Made by a program: the position numbers and the translations under genes. Shown piece after piece: positions 1 to 12,225 of a stretch of DNA of 64,000 nt. The notes below the pieces were generated by a model. That model ran no database searches. It was not told the DNA's origin and saw nothing but the letters and a program-made list of their open reading frames with translations. Origin of the DNA: Tachypleus tridentatus (taxonomy: Eukaryota; Arthropoda; Merostomata; Xiphosura; Limulidae); NCBI RefSeq assembly GCF_004210375.1, contig NC_134827.1, positions 103,277,285 to 103,341,284 of the forward strand. The letters run 5' to 3'. The stretch's first letter is position 1; every line of letters begins with the position of its first letter.

Positions 1-1478
1 TCTTTTGTTACTATAGTTCCGCTTTCTGAGTATTATTATATGTTGTTTTGTTACTATGGTTCCGCTTTCTGAGTATTATTATATGTTGTTTTGTTACTAT
101 GGTTCCCCTTTCTGAGTATTATTATATGTTGTTTTGTTACTATGGTTCCGCTTTCTGAGTATTATTATATGTTGTTTTGTTACTATGGTTCCCCTTTCTC
201 AGTATTATTATATGTTGTTTTGTTACTATGGTTCCGCTTTCTGAGTATTATTATATGTTGTTTTGTTACTATGGTTCCCCTTTCTGAGTATTATTATATG
301 CTGTTTTGTTACTATGGTTCCCCTTTCTCAGTATTATTATATGTTGTTTTGTTACTATGGTCCCCTTTCTGAGTATTATTATATGTTGTTTTGTTACTAT
401 GTTTTCGCTTTCTGAGTATTATTATATGTTATTTTGTTACTATGGTTCCCCTTTCTCAGTATTATTATATGTTGTTTTATTACTATGGTTCCGCTTTCTG
501 AGTATTATTATATGTTGTTTTGTTACTATGGTTCCCCTTTCTGAGTATTATTATATGCTGTTTTGTTACTATGGTTCCCCTTTCTCAGTATTATTATATG
601 TTGTTTTGCTACTATGGTTCCCCTTTCTCAGTATTATTATATGTTGTTTTGTTACTATGGTTCCCCTTTCTGAGTATTATTATGTGTTGTTTTGTTACTA
701 TGGTTCCCCTTTCTGAGTATTATTATATGTTGTTTTGCTACTATGGTTCTACTTCCTGAGTATTAATATATGTTGTTTTGTTACTATGGTTCCCCTTTCT
801 CAGTATTATTATATGTTGTTTTGTTACTATGGTTCCCCTTTCTCAGTATTATTATATGTTGTTTTGTTTCTATGGTTCCCCTTTCTCAGTATTATTATAT
901 GTTGTTTTGTTTCTATGGTTCCCCTTTCTGAGTATTATTATATGTTGTTTTGTTACTATGGTTCCGCTTTCTGAGTATTATTATATGTTGTTTTGTTACT
1001 ATGGTTCCCCTTTCTGAGTATTATTATATGTTGTTTTGTTTCTATGGTTCTACTTTCTGAGTATTATTATGTGTTGTTTTGTTACTATGTTTCCACTTTT
1101 TGAGTATTGTTATATGTTGTTTTGTTACTATGGTTCTACTTCCTGAGTACTATTATATGTTGTTTTGTTACTATGGTTCCCCTTTCTCAGTATTATTATA
1201 TGTTGTTTTGTTTCTATGGTTCTACTTCCTGAGTATTATTATATGTTGTTTTGTTACTATGGTTCCCCTTTCTGAGTATTATTATATGTTGTTTTGTTTC
1301 TATGGTTCCCCTTTCTGAGTATTATTATATGTTGTTTTGTTACTATGGTTCCCCTTTCTCAGTATTATTATATGTTGTTTTGTTACTATGGTTCCCCTTT
1401 CTGAGTATTATTATATGTTGTTTTGCTACTATGGTTCCCCTTTCTCAGTATTATTATATGTTGTTTTGTTACTATGGT
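1..1478. repeat. 43-bp minisatellite array, about 34 units
   Basis: Direct tandem repeats of a 43-bp T-rich unit built around TTACTATGGTTCC, CTTTCTGAG and TATTATTATATG. The array is already running at base 1, so its left end is outside the window. Units vary mainly at CTGAG/CTCAG, at the CCCC/CCGC step and at GTTACT/GTTTCT. Because 43 is not a multiple of three, a reading frame cycles through all three phases. Overlapping stop-free frames of 79-136 codons are a by-product and not genes. Confidence 0.97.
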
Positions 1479-1903
1479 CACAAGGTACCTGTTATCTTTG
1501 GTAATAATTCAGTTATTACTTCAGAATAATCATCTATGTCTTGTGGAGACAGAACACGTATTGTATTTCAATCTGGTAATAATTTATCTAGTTTTATTTT
1601 TTAGTTTTAAAGTCTGCTTGATCATAGTTATATTTTGTTTGAGGTTTGGGCGAGATGGAAGTTACACCAAATCACTGTCTACTCCTGTCCAACGTGAAAT
1701 TCAGAACAGTTTAAGCTTAAATAAAAGCAGGCTGCACATACATCTAACATTTCTCCGTAGTTTGTGTGTGTGCACCAGTGAGTTGGTGTTCAGTACTAAC
1801 CGAGATCCTTAAGGTGTTGTCCTTCAACATCCAGAATTCTTCTGTTTAGAATTGAGATCCACTGTTACAGAATAGTTTTTGTTGTGGTTTGCTATATTGT
1901 TTT
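1479..1903. other. Spacer between two minisatellites, no gene seen
   Basis: Unique-looking AT-rich sequence. A plus-strand frame runs in from the preceding array to 1812, but it has no recognisable domain and I do not call it. Confidence 0.5.
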
Positions 1904-2281
1904 AGGACTTTGTGTCTATGAACGTACTCAGTGGACAGTATATTCAGGACTTTGTGTCTATGAACGTACTCAGTGGACAGTATATTCAGGACTTTGTGTC
2001 TATGAACGTACTCAGTGGACAGTATATTCAGGACTTTGTGTCTATGAACGTACTCAGTGGACAGTATATTCAGGACTTTGTGTCTGTGAACGTACTCAGT
2101 GGACAGTATATTCAGGACTTTGTGTCTGTGAACGTACTCAGTGGACAGTATATTCAGGACTTTGTGTCTGTGAACGTACTCAGTGGACAGTATATTCAGG
2201 ACTTTGTGTCTGTGAACGTACTCAGTGGACAGTATATTCAGGACTTTGTGTCTATGAACGTACTCAGTGGACAGTATATTC
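1904..2281. repeat. 42-bp tandem array, nine complete units
   Basis: 378 bases are exactly nine units of 42 bp, each containing GGACTTTGTGTCT and CAGTGGACAGTATATTC. Units 1-4 and 9 read TCTATGAAC and units 5-8 read TCTGTGAAC, so the variant sits in one block. Otherwise the units are identical, which implies recent expansion or homogenisation. The period is a multiple of three, so frames stay open on both strands for more than 130 codons without being genes. Confidence 0.97.
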
Positions 2282-2354
2282 CTAGAATTGTAACTTTGAA
2301 GTTGTTTATTGTAAACATATCTATGGTTATGCACTCATTTGTGGTTTTGAATAA

Positions 2355-2503
2355 GCTTGCGCTCACGCGCTCTCGCGGTTGAGAAGGGCTACCGTAACGC
2401 GTTCGCGCTTGTCGATGTTCGCTTTACTTCGAAATCGAACTTGGACATGTTTTGTAAATCGCGCTTATGACAATTCGCGGCTCTGCAAATACGCGTTCAT
2501 ACA
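2355..2503. promoter_or_regulatory. CpG-dense patch (possible promoter or CpG island)
   Basis: A run of about 150 bases holds roughly twenty CpG dinucleotides (many CGCG, TTCG and GCGC steps) inside an otherwise CpG-poor, AT-rich region. No TATA box, initiator or downstream coding exon was recognised. It may be an unmethylated promoter of an unseen gene, or simply the relic of a young repeat. Confidence 0.3.
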
Positions 2504-3809
2504 GTTTTCTGTACATGAAAACGTTGCTTTTATGTAAACTGAATCTCGTTCAGGTGTCGCTCATATTGTGAGGGGTTTAGTGATATTGTTGTTAAATACT
2601 GCATCCTATTGAAGTAGTTAATAAATAATGGAAAACAATTATTATTTTTCTAAATAAACATGAAGACCTTTTACCATTTATAATCAGCACACGTGACGGT
2701 TAAATATTAATTAGAAAGTTTTAAATTAGGTTAATTCATTAGCTTCTATGAAAACGCTAACACTATGACGTCAGTGTTTTCATCGTTAACCGCCAAAATA
2801 AGCACAACAAGCGGGAAAAACTGATATTATTTGTTGCTCATTTTATTTTAGGCCTAGCATAGTAACATAGTACGATGCTAGCAAACGTTTTGAAACGTCG
2901 GCCAGTGAAGAACCACAGAATTGAAATCCGCCTTCTAACCTGTGTCCAGAGTGACCCGTTGTCGGTCTGATTAGTTACTTCTGCAAATTAACCTCGTGAA
3001 TGAAAGATATAGGAAAACAGGTCACCCGTTTCGTTTCTTAAAAACAAAAATCTCAAACGTACTTCTTGTTGATTTTGACATATTTGAGATACTTTGTGCT
3101 GTTAACGAATTGATGACCAGCCGAGTAATCGAACAACCATTAGCTGGACAAACATTAACTGACCAACTGGACAAACATTAACTGACCAACTGGAGAACCA
3201 TATCTGATTAACGAAAGGACTGACAAAAGAGCCAATTTTGTTATTAATAAATTTTATTTATATATATATATACATATATATAATGGATGTTTCACACACA
3301 TTTACATATAGATATATGTAACACGAAAAAATACTTTAGTAACACTTCTCTACTTATAAATATAACATAGAACTAAAATATTTGAGGTATATCTACAAAC
3401 GCGAAAACTTCGGGTGGGATTCTAACAAGTCGATTTACAATTTTATCAGAAATGTATCCTAATGGTTATTACGCCGAACATCCAGATTCGAGGTATGATA
3501 CTTCTCACTTTCAGCCCTGGGTGCGATTCAAGTAGTCGGCCATGTCTTCATTGTGCCAGGTGCACCCAGCTGTCTGCTTTCCCTCTGGTCAGCGGTTAAA
3601 AATTAAGAACGATTGTACTGAGCTCGTACGATGTTCTGCTTTAAAATAATTATCTTCCTATTGTCGTTACCTTGAACGAGTACATGTATTTGATAAGTAA
3701 AACGAGTTGAATTGATAAGAATTGTTTGTTTTTTTGTGTTATGAAGCTACTAAAGATATATAACACTGTCCCTAGTTTTTGAACTGACAAATAGAGAGAA
3801 AGCAACTGA
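2504..3809. other. Non-coding, no gene recognised
   Basis: AT-rich sequence with a TA microsatellite near 3255-3285 and a short direct duplication of an ACAAACATTAACTGACCAACTGG unit at about 3148-3193 (wording abbreviated to its core). A 61-codon plus-strand frame at 2996-3181 shows no domain. Confidence 0.5.
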
Positions 3810-3962
3810 CCAGCAGCACCCAACGTCAATTGGTGGGCTAATCTTTTACCAACAAATAACAGAATTGACCGTTCACTACGTTATAACAGCCCTAAAGCTG
3901 AAACGGTGAACACGTTCACCTCCCTGATCGAAACTCGGCGCTTCGTAGCCCAATTGCTAAAA
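3810..3962 (-). repeat. tRNA-derived SINE, diverged fragment
   Basis: Matches the body of the abundant SINE of this window in reverse: the CTTTTACCAAC, GGATTGACCGT-like, TATAACGCCC-like and GGCTGAAA-like blocks occur in order but with many changes. The tRNA-like head is barely recognisable. Confidence 0.6.
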
Positions 3963-4215
3963 TCCTGGTAAATTTTGAAAATCATTAGCCCGATATCTTA
4001 CAAAATAGTTATTTATTACGTGATTATCTGTGTTATAATTTTATTTTTAGCCCGTGGTTTAAAGCAGAGAGACATTATTTTTAATCGATTTTTTTCTAAT
4101 TTCAAAATTTTCTGTCTCAGCCTTTAATTTCTAGGTTCTCGAGAAAACGCGAGTTAATAAAACCTAAATAATCACCTGGCTGTCACTAAGCGTAAAGTTA
4201 CACAATGCGCTAGCT

Positions 4216-4495
4216 GTGCTCTGCCCACCAGTGGCATCAAAACTCGATTTTCAGTGTCTTAAGCGAGCTGATTTACTGCTGAGCCATTGTGTTCGTGTGT
4301 ATGTGTGGGAAGCTGTATTATTTCTTTAACACAAATCACATGTTGTGAGATACAGTGTTCTAATTATCAAACACAACTAATTACGTTCAGTATAATACGT
4401 TATACAAGGTTTATTTTCCGCGGACTTATACTGCTGAAAACAGGGTTTCGATACCCATGGTGGGCAGAGCACAGATAGTTCTTTGTATAGCATTG
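4216..4495. repeat. Inverted pair of a second short SINE family
   Basis: A minus-oriented piece at about 4216-4290 and a plus-oriented piece at about 4398-4495 share the block GTTTCGATACCCATGG-TGGGCAGAGCACAGATAG and the tail GCTTTGTGCTTA-like. The 17-base segment CTGTGCTCTGCCCACCA at 4216-4232 has its exact reverse complement near 4457-4473. The same family recurs at 11388, 11935, 12080, 39693, 52435 and 54052. Confidence 0.7.
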
Positions 4496-5282
4496 TGCTT
4501 AATAACAAATATATATATATGCATAAAGAGGAACCATTTTGTTTCGTTCATCACATCCATGTCACGTGCACGGCAATTCAAATGATGACGTAGTGACTGG
4601 CTTTGTTAAGGATGTGCGCGACTATCATGATATCTCGATATGTGTTTCTAGCCCTTGTATCTTATATTGGTGGTAAAGTCAACCCACACAGAATATGTAC
4701 ATATACTACACAGTTGTTGTTTGAAATATATTATTTAATGTTGGCGTTAACACTCCATAATGGAATTCGAATTTTCAACCTAAATGGTACCTTACGTGCA
4801 CGCGGGATAAACGGTCAGATGCGAGACCTCTCGTATTCCGATATAAGTATTCTTTGAACTAATGGCCGTAGCAAAAGCAGCCAGACAGCAGCTCCTTCCG
4901 TCATAATGTTACTGTCATGCTTTCCTTGAACCAAATAGCGGGACTAACTGTCGTTTTTATAACGCAACCTCAACTGAAAGGACAAAGCGTATTCAGTTGC
5001 ACCGCGTTTCACCCTCTTGACCCTTAACTTACAGCTAAACACACTAACCATCAGACCACGCTAATCGCTCGGCTACTCCAAGACAACAAAACCAAGTTAA
5101 GTATTTCAGAACATTAAGTGGACCTTTATGTTCGGTTCCTTATTTGTTTATCATTTGTTAAGCAAACAGATAAACGTGTTTCTGTAACAGATAATAACAT
5201 TCGATTGTATTAAATTAATTAATGTCTTTACCTAATATCCATTATAATTTTTTTCTCTGTGCGTTTTTTTTTCTTCTTCTTT
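4496..5282. other. Non-coding, no gene recognised
   Basis: Contains a short TA run and an 84-codon plus-strand frame (4603-4857) without domain, signal peptide or splice context that I can support. Confidence 0.45.
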
Positions 5283-5582
5283 ACAGGTTGGTTGGTATTC
5301 TGGTTTGTTAATTTGAATTTCGCGTAAAGCTACACGAGGCTCTCTGCTTCAGCCGTCCCTGATTTAGTAGTATAGGACTAGATGGAAGGCAGCTAATGAT
5401 CACCACCCACCGCCAATTCTTGGGTTACTCTTTTACTAATGAATAGTAAGTGGAACTAATTATGACATCATAACGCCCCCGCGGCTGAAAGGGTGAGCAC
5501 ATTTGGTGAGAGGAGGATTCGAACCCGCAACCCCTCAGACTGCGAGTCAAGGACCCCAGCCATTTGGCCATGCTGGGCAGTT
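5283..5582 (-). repeat. tRNA-derived SINE, near full length
   Basis: Read in reverse it begins with the tRNA-like head (GGCCA-AATGG, box-B-like GGGTTCGAATCC in reverse at about 5515-5530). It continues through the TTATAACG, TGAATAGT and AGCTAATGATCACCACCCAC blocks and ends at the GAATTTCGCG tail. Confidence 0.9.
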
Positions 5583-5880
5583 GTATTCTGTAATAACCTT
5601 TACTATATACAAATAACAGTAAAATTTGATCTGGAGAGATCTAATTAGTAGTACCCCTCCACACACCCCACCCCCAAACAAACTAAGCGCTAATACAACT
5701 TATAGTTAGCTTCAACTCTGAATGAAACCTGAGATAGTTGTATATTGACACACTTTGTTTTCTTTAAACATTCTAAACGTAAATTACAAAGAAGTGTACA
5801 GCGATAGCATTTTGTGGGGGAATAAACCGTTTCCTCATATTGTGAAAAACAAGATTTGTAAAATAATAAGCTTATTGATA

Positions 5881-8123
5881 AAGTCAGTTGGCCTATTGTT
5901 AAAATGATAAAAGTCAGTTGGTCTATCGCTAAGATGATAAAAGTCAGTTGGTCTATCGCTAAGATGATAAAAGTCAGTTGGTCTATCGCTAAGATGATAA
6001 AAGTCAGTAGGTCTATTGTTAAAATGATAAAAGTCAGTAGGTCTATTGTTAAAATGATAAAAGTCAGTTGGTCTATTGTTAAAATGATAAAAGTCAGTAG
6101 GTCTATTGTTAAAATGATAAAAGTCAGTAGGTCTATTGTTAAAATGATAAAAGTCAGTAGGTCTATTGTTAAAATGATAAAAGTCAGTAGGTCTATTGTT
6201 AAAATGATAAAAGTCAGTTGGTCTATCGCTAAGATGATAAAAGTCAGTTGGTCTATTGTTAAAATGATAAAAGTCAGTTGGTCTATTGTTAAAATGATAA
6301 AAGTCAGTAGGTCTATTGTTAAAATGATAAAAGTCAGTTGGTCTATTGTTAAAATGATAAAAGTCAGTAGGTCTATTGTTAAAATGATAAAAGTCAGTTG
6401 GTCTATTGTTAAGATGATAAAAGTCAGTAGGTCTATTGTTAAAATGATAAAAGTCAGTAGGTCTATTGTTAAAATGATAAAAGTCAGTAGGTCTATTGTT
6501 AAAATGATAAAAGTCAGTTGGTCTATTGTTAAAATGATAAAAGTCAGTTGGTCTATTGTTAAAATGATAAAAGTCAGTAGGTCTATTGTTAAAATGATAA
6601 AAGTCAGTTGGTCTATCGCTAAGATGATAAAAGTCAGTTGGTCTATTGTTAAAATGATAAAAGTCAGTTGGTCTATTGTTAAAATGATAAAAGTCAGTTG
6701 GTCTATCGCTAAGATGATAAAAGTCAGTTGGTCTATTGTTAAGATGATACAAGTCAGTTGGCCTATTGCTAAGATGATAAAAGTCAGTAGGTCTATTGTT
6801 AAAATGATAAAAGTCAGTAGGTCTATTGTTAAAATGATAAAAGTCAGTTGGTCTATTGTTACAATGATAAAAGTCAGTAGGTCTATTGTTAAGATGATAA
6901 AAGTCAGTTGGCCTATTGCTAAGATGATAAAAGTCAGTAGGTCTATTGCTAAGATGATAAAAGTCAGTTGGTCTATTGTTAAAATGATAAAAGTCAGTTG
7001 GTCTATTGTTAAAATGATAAAAGTCAGTTGGTCTATTGTTAAAATGATAAAAGTCAGTTGGCCTATTGCTAAGATGATAAAAGTCAGTAGGTCTATTGTT
7101 AAAATGATAAAAGTCAGTAGGTCTATTGTTAAAATGATAAAAGTCAGTTGGTCTATTGTTAAAATGATAAAAGTCAGTTGGTCTATTGTTACAATGATAA
7201 AAGTCAGTTGGTCTATTGTTACAATGATAAAAGTCAGTAGGTCTATTGTTAAAATGATAAAAGTCAGTTGGTCTATTGTTAAAATGATAAAAGTCAGTAG
7301 GTCTATTGTTAAAATGATAAAAGTCAGTAGGTCTATTGTTAAAATGATAAAAGTCAGTTGGTCTATTGTTAAAATGATAAAAGTCAGTAGGTCTATTGTT
7401 AAAATGATAAAAGTCAGTTGGCCTATTGCTAAAATGATAAAAGTCAGTTGGCCTATTGCTAAGATGATAAAAGTCAGTTGGTCTATTGTTAAAATGATAA
7501 AAGTCAGTAGGTCTATTGTTAAAATGATAAAAGTCAGTTGGCCTATTGCTAAAATGATAAAAGTCAGTAGGTCTATTGTTAAAATGATAAAAGTCAGTAG
7601 GTCTATTGTTAAAATGATAAAAGTCAGTAGGTCTATTGTTAAAATGATAAAAGTCAGTAGGCCTGTTGTTAAGATGATAAAAGTCAGTTGGCCTATTGCT
7701 AAGATGATAAAAGTCAGTTGGCCTATTGCTAAGATGATAAAAGTCAGTTGGCCTATTGCTAAGATGATAAAAGTCAGTTGGTCTATTGCTAAGATGATAA
7801 AAGTCAGTTGGTCTATTGCTAAGATGATAAAAGTCAGTTGGTCTATTGCTAAGATGATAAAAGTCAGTTGGTCTATTGTTAAAATGATAAAAGTCAGTTG
7901 GTCTATTGCTAAGATGATAAAAGTCAGTTGGTCTATTGCTAAGATGATAAAAGTCAGTTGGTCTATTGCTAAGATGATAAAAGTCAGTTGGTCTATTGCT
8001 AAGATGATAAAAGTCAGTTCGTATATTGTTAAAATGATAAAAGTCAGTTAGTATATTGTTAAAATGATAAAAGTCAGTTAGTATATTGTTAAAATGATAA
8101 AAGTCAGTAGGTCTATTGTTAAA
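5881..8123. repeat. 30-bp minisatellite, 74 full units plus a partial
   Basis: 2,243 bases of direct repeat with period exactly 30, with no length change across 74 units. The common core is AAGTCAGT(T/A)GG(T/C)CTAT(T/C)G plus TTAAAATGATAA or CTAAGATGATAA. Variants are linked: the TAGG form nearly always goes with GTTAAAATG, while GCTAAGATG goes with TTGG and clusters near both ends. Since 30 is a multiple of three, stop-free frames exist on both strands: a plus frame of about 715 codons with unit KMIKVSWSIV, and a minus frame of about 305 codons with unit HFNNRPTDFY. Start context, codon bias and splice signals do not support a protein. Confidence 0.97.
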
Positions 8124-8714
8124 TTTCTTTTACTTAACTTTCTAACATTTGGTAGAAAAACAGCAACATTATTTTAGGTTAGCAAAAACAATGTTAGTTT
8201 AAAAATAATTTTCATATCGTTTACCATTACCTTCCTCCAAAGGTAGTGAGGTCTAAAGTAAAGAAACAGGAGGGGGCCTGATCCCCTCCAGTAAAATAAT
8301 TGCGTTTTCTGGAGAACATTTGTGGTCAAAATTCGTGTTTCTTAAGCCTCAAAAATCAGCCTTTTTTGTGCACCAGTTGCTCCCAATAAATGTAACAATG
8401 GTGTGACTAGAATGTTACTTGTACACCACTGTTGGTGCTCATTTGGAACTTTAAGTTTGTAGAAAAAAAAAGTTTATTCTTGAGATTCGAACCTTGATTT
8501 ATGAATTTATTAACTATGAAGACGGAAAATATCAAAGTCCTTTCGCTTCGTTAAAACTCACATTCATCGGTTTTTAACAAACTTTTAAAAGCTGTTCATT
8601 TCGTTTGTGGTTGAGTTCCTTCGTTAGTAGTTGTTTGTTTCTAATGCCATGTAAAGGGAAATATATACATTAATTCAGTGAATAATAGACTAATTCATGT
8701 TTTTAAGTAATCAC
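8124..8714. other. Non-coding, no gene recognised
   Basis: AT-rich spacer. A GGAGGGGGCCTGATCCCCTCC imperfect palindrome sits near 8269-8289. Nothing else stands out. Confidence 0.45.
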
Positions 8715-8975
8715 ATTACTTAGGGCTCTTGACTCGTAATTGGAGGGTCGCGGGTTCGAATCCCCGTCACACCAAACATGCTCGCCTTTTCAACCGTGTG
8801 AGAGTTATAACGTGAAGGTCAATCCCACTTATTATTCGTTGGTAAAAGAGTAGCCCAAGAGTTGGTTGGTGATGATTAGCTGCCTTCACTCTGGTCTTAC
8901 ACTGCTAAATTAGGAACGGCTATCGCAAATAGCCTTCGTGTTGCTTTGCGCAAAATTCAAAAATAAACAAACAAG
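8715..8975 (+). repeat. tRNA-derived SINE
   Basis: Plus orientation: GACTCGTAAT, GGGTCGCGGGTTCGAATCCC (box-B-like), ATGCTCGCC, GGTAAAAGAGTAGCCCAAGA, TGATGATTAGCTGCCTTC and a tail CTTTGCGCAAAATTCAAAAA followed by CAAACAAA. Confidence 0.9.
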
Positions 8976-10192
8976 TAATCACGTAAAAACCCATAACATC
9001 CATGCGCTTTTTGGATCAGACTTCTGTAGAAGGCTCAGGTATACCTAATTAAGGGTTTTATATTCTCGTTTACGTGACTTATCAAACATTTTTATCACGC
9101 AATGACGATGGTATTTCAGAGAATACAAATATCGTAGTATGCAGAATAGAATAACATATCTCTAAGTTAACCTGAACATTTCACCTTCCCAGACGTATCG
9201 TGATCACAATTATACACAGGGCGCATTACATTAGTTGCAAGTACATAAACAAATAACCGATTTGTTCTATCATTTTGTGAAAAGCAAGGTAAACAATTTA
9301 GGCTTAATGAAAACACGTTTAATGTATTATAACACTCCCTTTAGTAAAACTTGAACGTTTGATATCAAGTACTTGAGACAACCAAGTAAGGTACTCTCGA
9401 ACCAGACGTAAATTGACACATGACAGTTAAGGCGGTTCCAACGATTTGCACTGGACCAATAGAGATAACCCTGTAGGTAATATATGAAGACTGGAAACTA
9501 TAAAAGAACACATGTTTATAGAAATATATATATATATATAAGAACAAGAAAATTCGTCGCGTTCATACGAATTATAAAAAGGTCAAGAGGTAATCATTTA
9601 TTTTCCCATCTTCGCAGAATACATCTAAGGTGAGAAATAATTTGTATATACTTGGGAGTTATATTTTAAGTTGTTGTTTTTTTTTGTTATTTGAAAACCC
9701 ATTAGGGACACATTATAACGAAAAATTTACTGTTGCATATGATTAATATATAAAAATATACAAACTTTGTAGGCCTATTGTGGCCAAGGGATTAGCGTGC
9801 TCGTGGGTACAACATTTGTTTAAAATTGTTGCATAAATAACAATAAAAAAAAAAACTTTTCGCTCTTGGGACCTCGGTTGTTGTGTAATGGTGCTGTTGA
9901 CAACTCGAATACCTTCTAATCTGTTAGTTACAAAACAAAACATGGGGACGACTGTGTTTGGATGGTTCTTGCACACCATTGAAGAAAACATATCTCGATA
10001 ACTAGGTATTATAATTATAATAAAGGAATTTCAAAAGCACGGTCTCTGTTTCTAAAAGTCTGGATTAAGTGTTGACAGATATATAAACTAAAAATTAAAT
10101 TACAAGTTGCTGTTGTATTCAATGAATTTCTGTCATTGGTGGAGAGACGTTGACTGATCGTAGAAATAGTTACGATTACGTTAAAACTGGTT
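8976..10192. other. Non-coding, no gene recognised
   Basis: AT-rich, with a TA microsatellite at about 9525-9541. Two short minus-strand frames (60 and 82 codons) show no domain or splice context. Confidence 0.45.
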
Positions 10193-10432
10193 TTGTTTGT
10201 TTTGAATTTTGCGCAAAGCTACAAGAGGGCTATCTGCGTTAGCCGACCCTAATTTAGTAGTGTATGACTAGAGGAAAGGCAGCTAGTCATCACCACCCAC
10301 CGCCAACTCTTAGGCTACATTTTTACCAACGAATAGTGGGATTGACCGTTACATTATAACGCCGTGGGAGCCCAAATCGCCCGACCTGTGGGGACAAGAG
10401 GTCAGTTGAACCTTACCCTGCCATGCCTACAA
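10193..10432 (-). repeat. tRNA-derived SINE, head degraded
   Basis: The reverse-oriented tail GAATTTTGCGCAAAGCTAC and body AGGCAGCTAGTCATCACC through ATTATAACGCC are clear. The tRNA-like head is scrambled after about 10365 and ends at CCCTGCCATGCC. Confidence 0.8.
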
Positions 10433-11065
10433 AGACCTAAAGCCCGATGACCAATGAGAGGACCAGGTTTTGGTTTTGAACGTCCCTAGGGTGGATACTG
10501 AGGAGTCTATCGCTACAATAAGGCCTCTGTGGATCACGAGAAAACCCTTGAACCCCTCAGCGAAATGCGGATATTTGAAACTAGTGTGTATAATGCGTTG
10601 TTGGCGATTGGCTTCTTTCATCTGAATTAATGGCTAAAATAGAGTAAAACTAACGAATTGTGTTCATAGTAGATGATTCGTTGTAAAAAACACAAAAAAA
10701 ACACTAAAGTTTCTCAACCTTCAACTTAAGAATAGAAACATATAAACCTTCATAGGCATTAGATGGTTAAACATTATGGGCTAACGTTATTTAAATTGTC
10801 TTTCCAATTAAATATATATTTTTTAAATTATGGTTCACGGATCCACTTTCTGGTAGCAAGTGTCACATAAATTGAAATAATTATTCAATATTTAGTTAGA
10901 TGAAAATAAATTTATATTGAAGTTATTTTTCAAAAAATTATTGGAGGTACAGAGTTCATATGTCATTGAAATTTCTTACGTATGTTTTTTTCAAGGTGGA
11001 AAATTTTACCATTACATATCTAAAACAGAGAGTTGGGGTGTATAGTTTGGAAAATATTTAAAAGG

Positions 11066-11344
11066 ATTTGTTTGTTTGTTTTGAATTTCGCGCAAAGCTA
11101 CTCGCGGACTATATGCGCTAGCCGTTCCTAATTTAGCAGTGTAAGATTAGAGGGAAGGCAGCTAGTCATCACCACCCACCGCCAACTCTTGGACTACTCT
11201 TTTACTAATGAATAGTGGAATTGACTGTAACATTATAACGCCCCCACGGCTAACAGGGCGAGCATATTTGGCGCGACGGGGATGCGAGCCAGCGACCCTC
11301 GGATTACGAGTCACACGCCTTAACCCACCTGGCCATGCCGGGCA
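11066..11344 (-). repeat. tRNA-derived SINE, near full length
   Basis: TTTGTTTG linker, GAATTTCGCGCAAAGCTACT tail, ATCACCACCCACCGCCAACT body, then the reverse tRNA-like head ending GGCCATGCCGGGCA. Confidence 0.92.
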
Positions 11345-11387
11345 TATTTAAAAGAATAACATAAAATATTGATACTTGTTTCTCTCT

Positions 11388-11500
11388 AGGCGGTCCCCCT
11401 AGCGGTAGGTCTATGGATTTACAACGTTAAAATTAGCAGTTTGATTCTACCTTGGTTGACACGGCAGATAGCCCGATCTAACTTTGGTGTTAAAACAAAA
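11388..11500 (+). repeat. Second short SINE family, plus copy
   Basis: Shares AGCGGTAGGTCTATGGATTTACAACG and the GACACGGCAGATAGCC block with the copies at 39693 and 52435 (longer runs abbreviated). The first block resembles a tRNA-like head with a poorly kept box B. Confidence 0.6.
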
Positions 11501-11934
11501 TACACGCGCACTCTCTAGAGGTTCAAATCATATAAGAAACATCACAATAAATCCAGACAATAGCTACATGAGTAACTATTCCATTAATAAAGATCTTTGC
11601 CGATCTCCTCTCCCCCAAAAAGTGATTTTCAATATCGTGTAATACAATATTAGACGTATATACTTTGTTTTCAACCCTACAATATCAGACTGTCTAACTT
11701 CATTAATTTTTTTCTGTTTATGCGAATTTTAGATGTGAGACACCTGGTGGTAGTCTACGTATGGACTTCCTAGGCAGGTGACACGCAGCGGTAGAAAGTA
11801 TAGGGTATTACTGCTATAATAAATAAACCTAGCTTTTCATCCAGTAAACATCGGTTGTAGAAATCTAGTATCAATTACGTTGATACTTTATCTAACTGAT
11901 ACTGTACTACTTTAAGGCGCCGACCTTAGATTGT

Positions 11935-12165
11935 TTGTTTGTTTTGTTGTTCATTACGAAACCCAACAGAGGGTTATCTGCGCTGTGTCCATCGCAGTGA
12001 TCGAGCCCCGATTTTTAATTTCTTTTTGCATTTTAATTTCTCTATCTTAGCTCTGAGCCGCCTTAGGAGACCGAGCTTACGCTGTTTCGTTGTTCAGCGC
12101 AAAGTTGCACAGGGTTAGCTGTGCTGTGTCCACCTATAGGTTCAAATTCCAAGTTTTTTTAATGT
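11935..12165 (-). repeat. Two minus fragments of the second short SINE family
   Basis: Fragments at about 11935-12010 and 12080-12165 both read GGGTTATCTGCGCTGTGTCC or GGGTTAGCTGTGCTGTGTCC in the given strand, followed by a degraded tRNA-like head. Confidence 0.55.
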
Positions 12166-12225
12166 TAAAAGTACTCGAGCATACCGCCGACCACCGAAGG
12201 AGCCCGAAACTCGTACAACAATAAG

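Noticed and set aside
91-1812. Overlapping hydrophobic frames rich in Tyr, Cys and Leu
   Set aside because: Translation of the 43-bp minisatellite in all three phases; not genes.
1-2281. CRISPR-like regular repeats
   Set aside because: The units are contiguous with no unique spacers, and the context is an animal genome.
1846-2382. Frames of 130-160 codons on both strands
   Set aside because: By-product of nine 42-bp units.
5835-8051. Long open frames on both strands (about 715 codons plus, 305 codons minus) with decapeptide repeats
   Set aside because: They follow from a 30-bp tandem repeat without in-unit stops. There is no signal, domain, splice or codon evidence for a protein.
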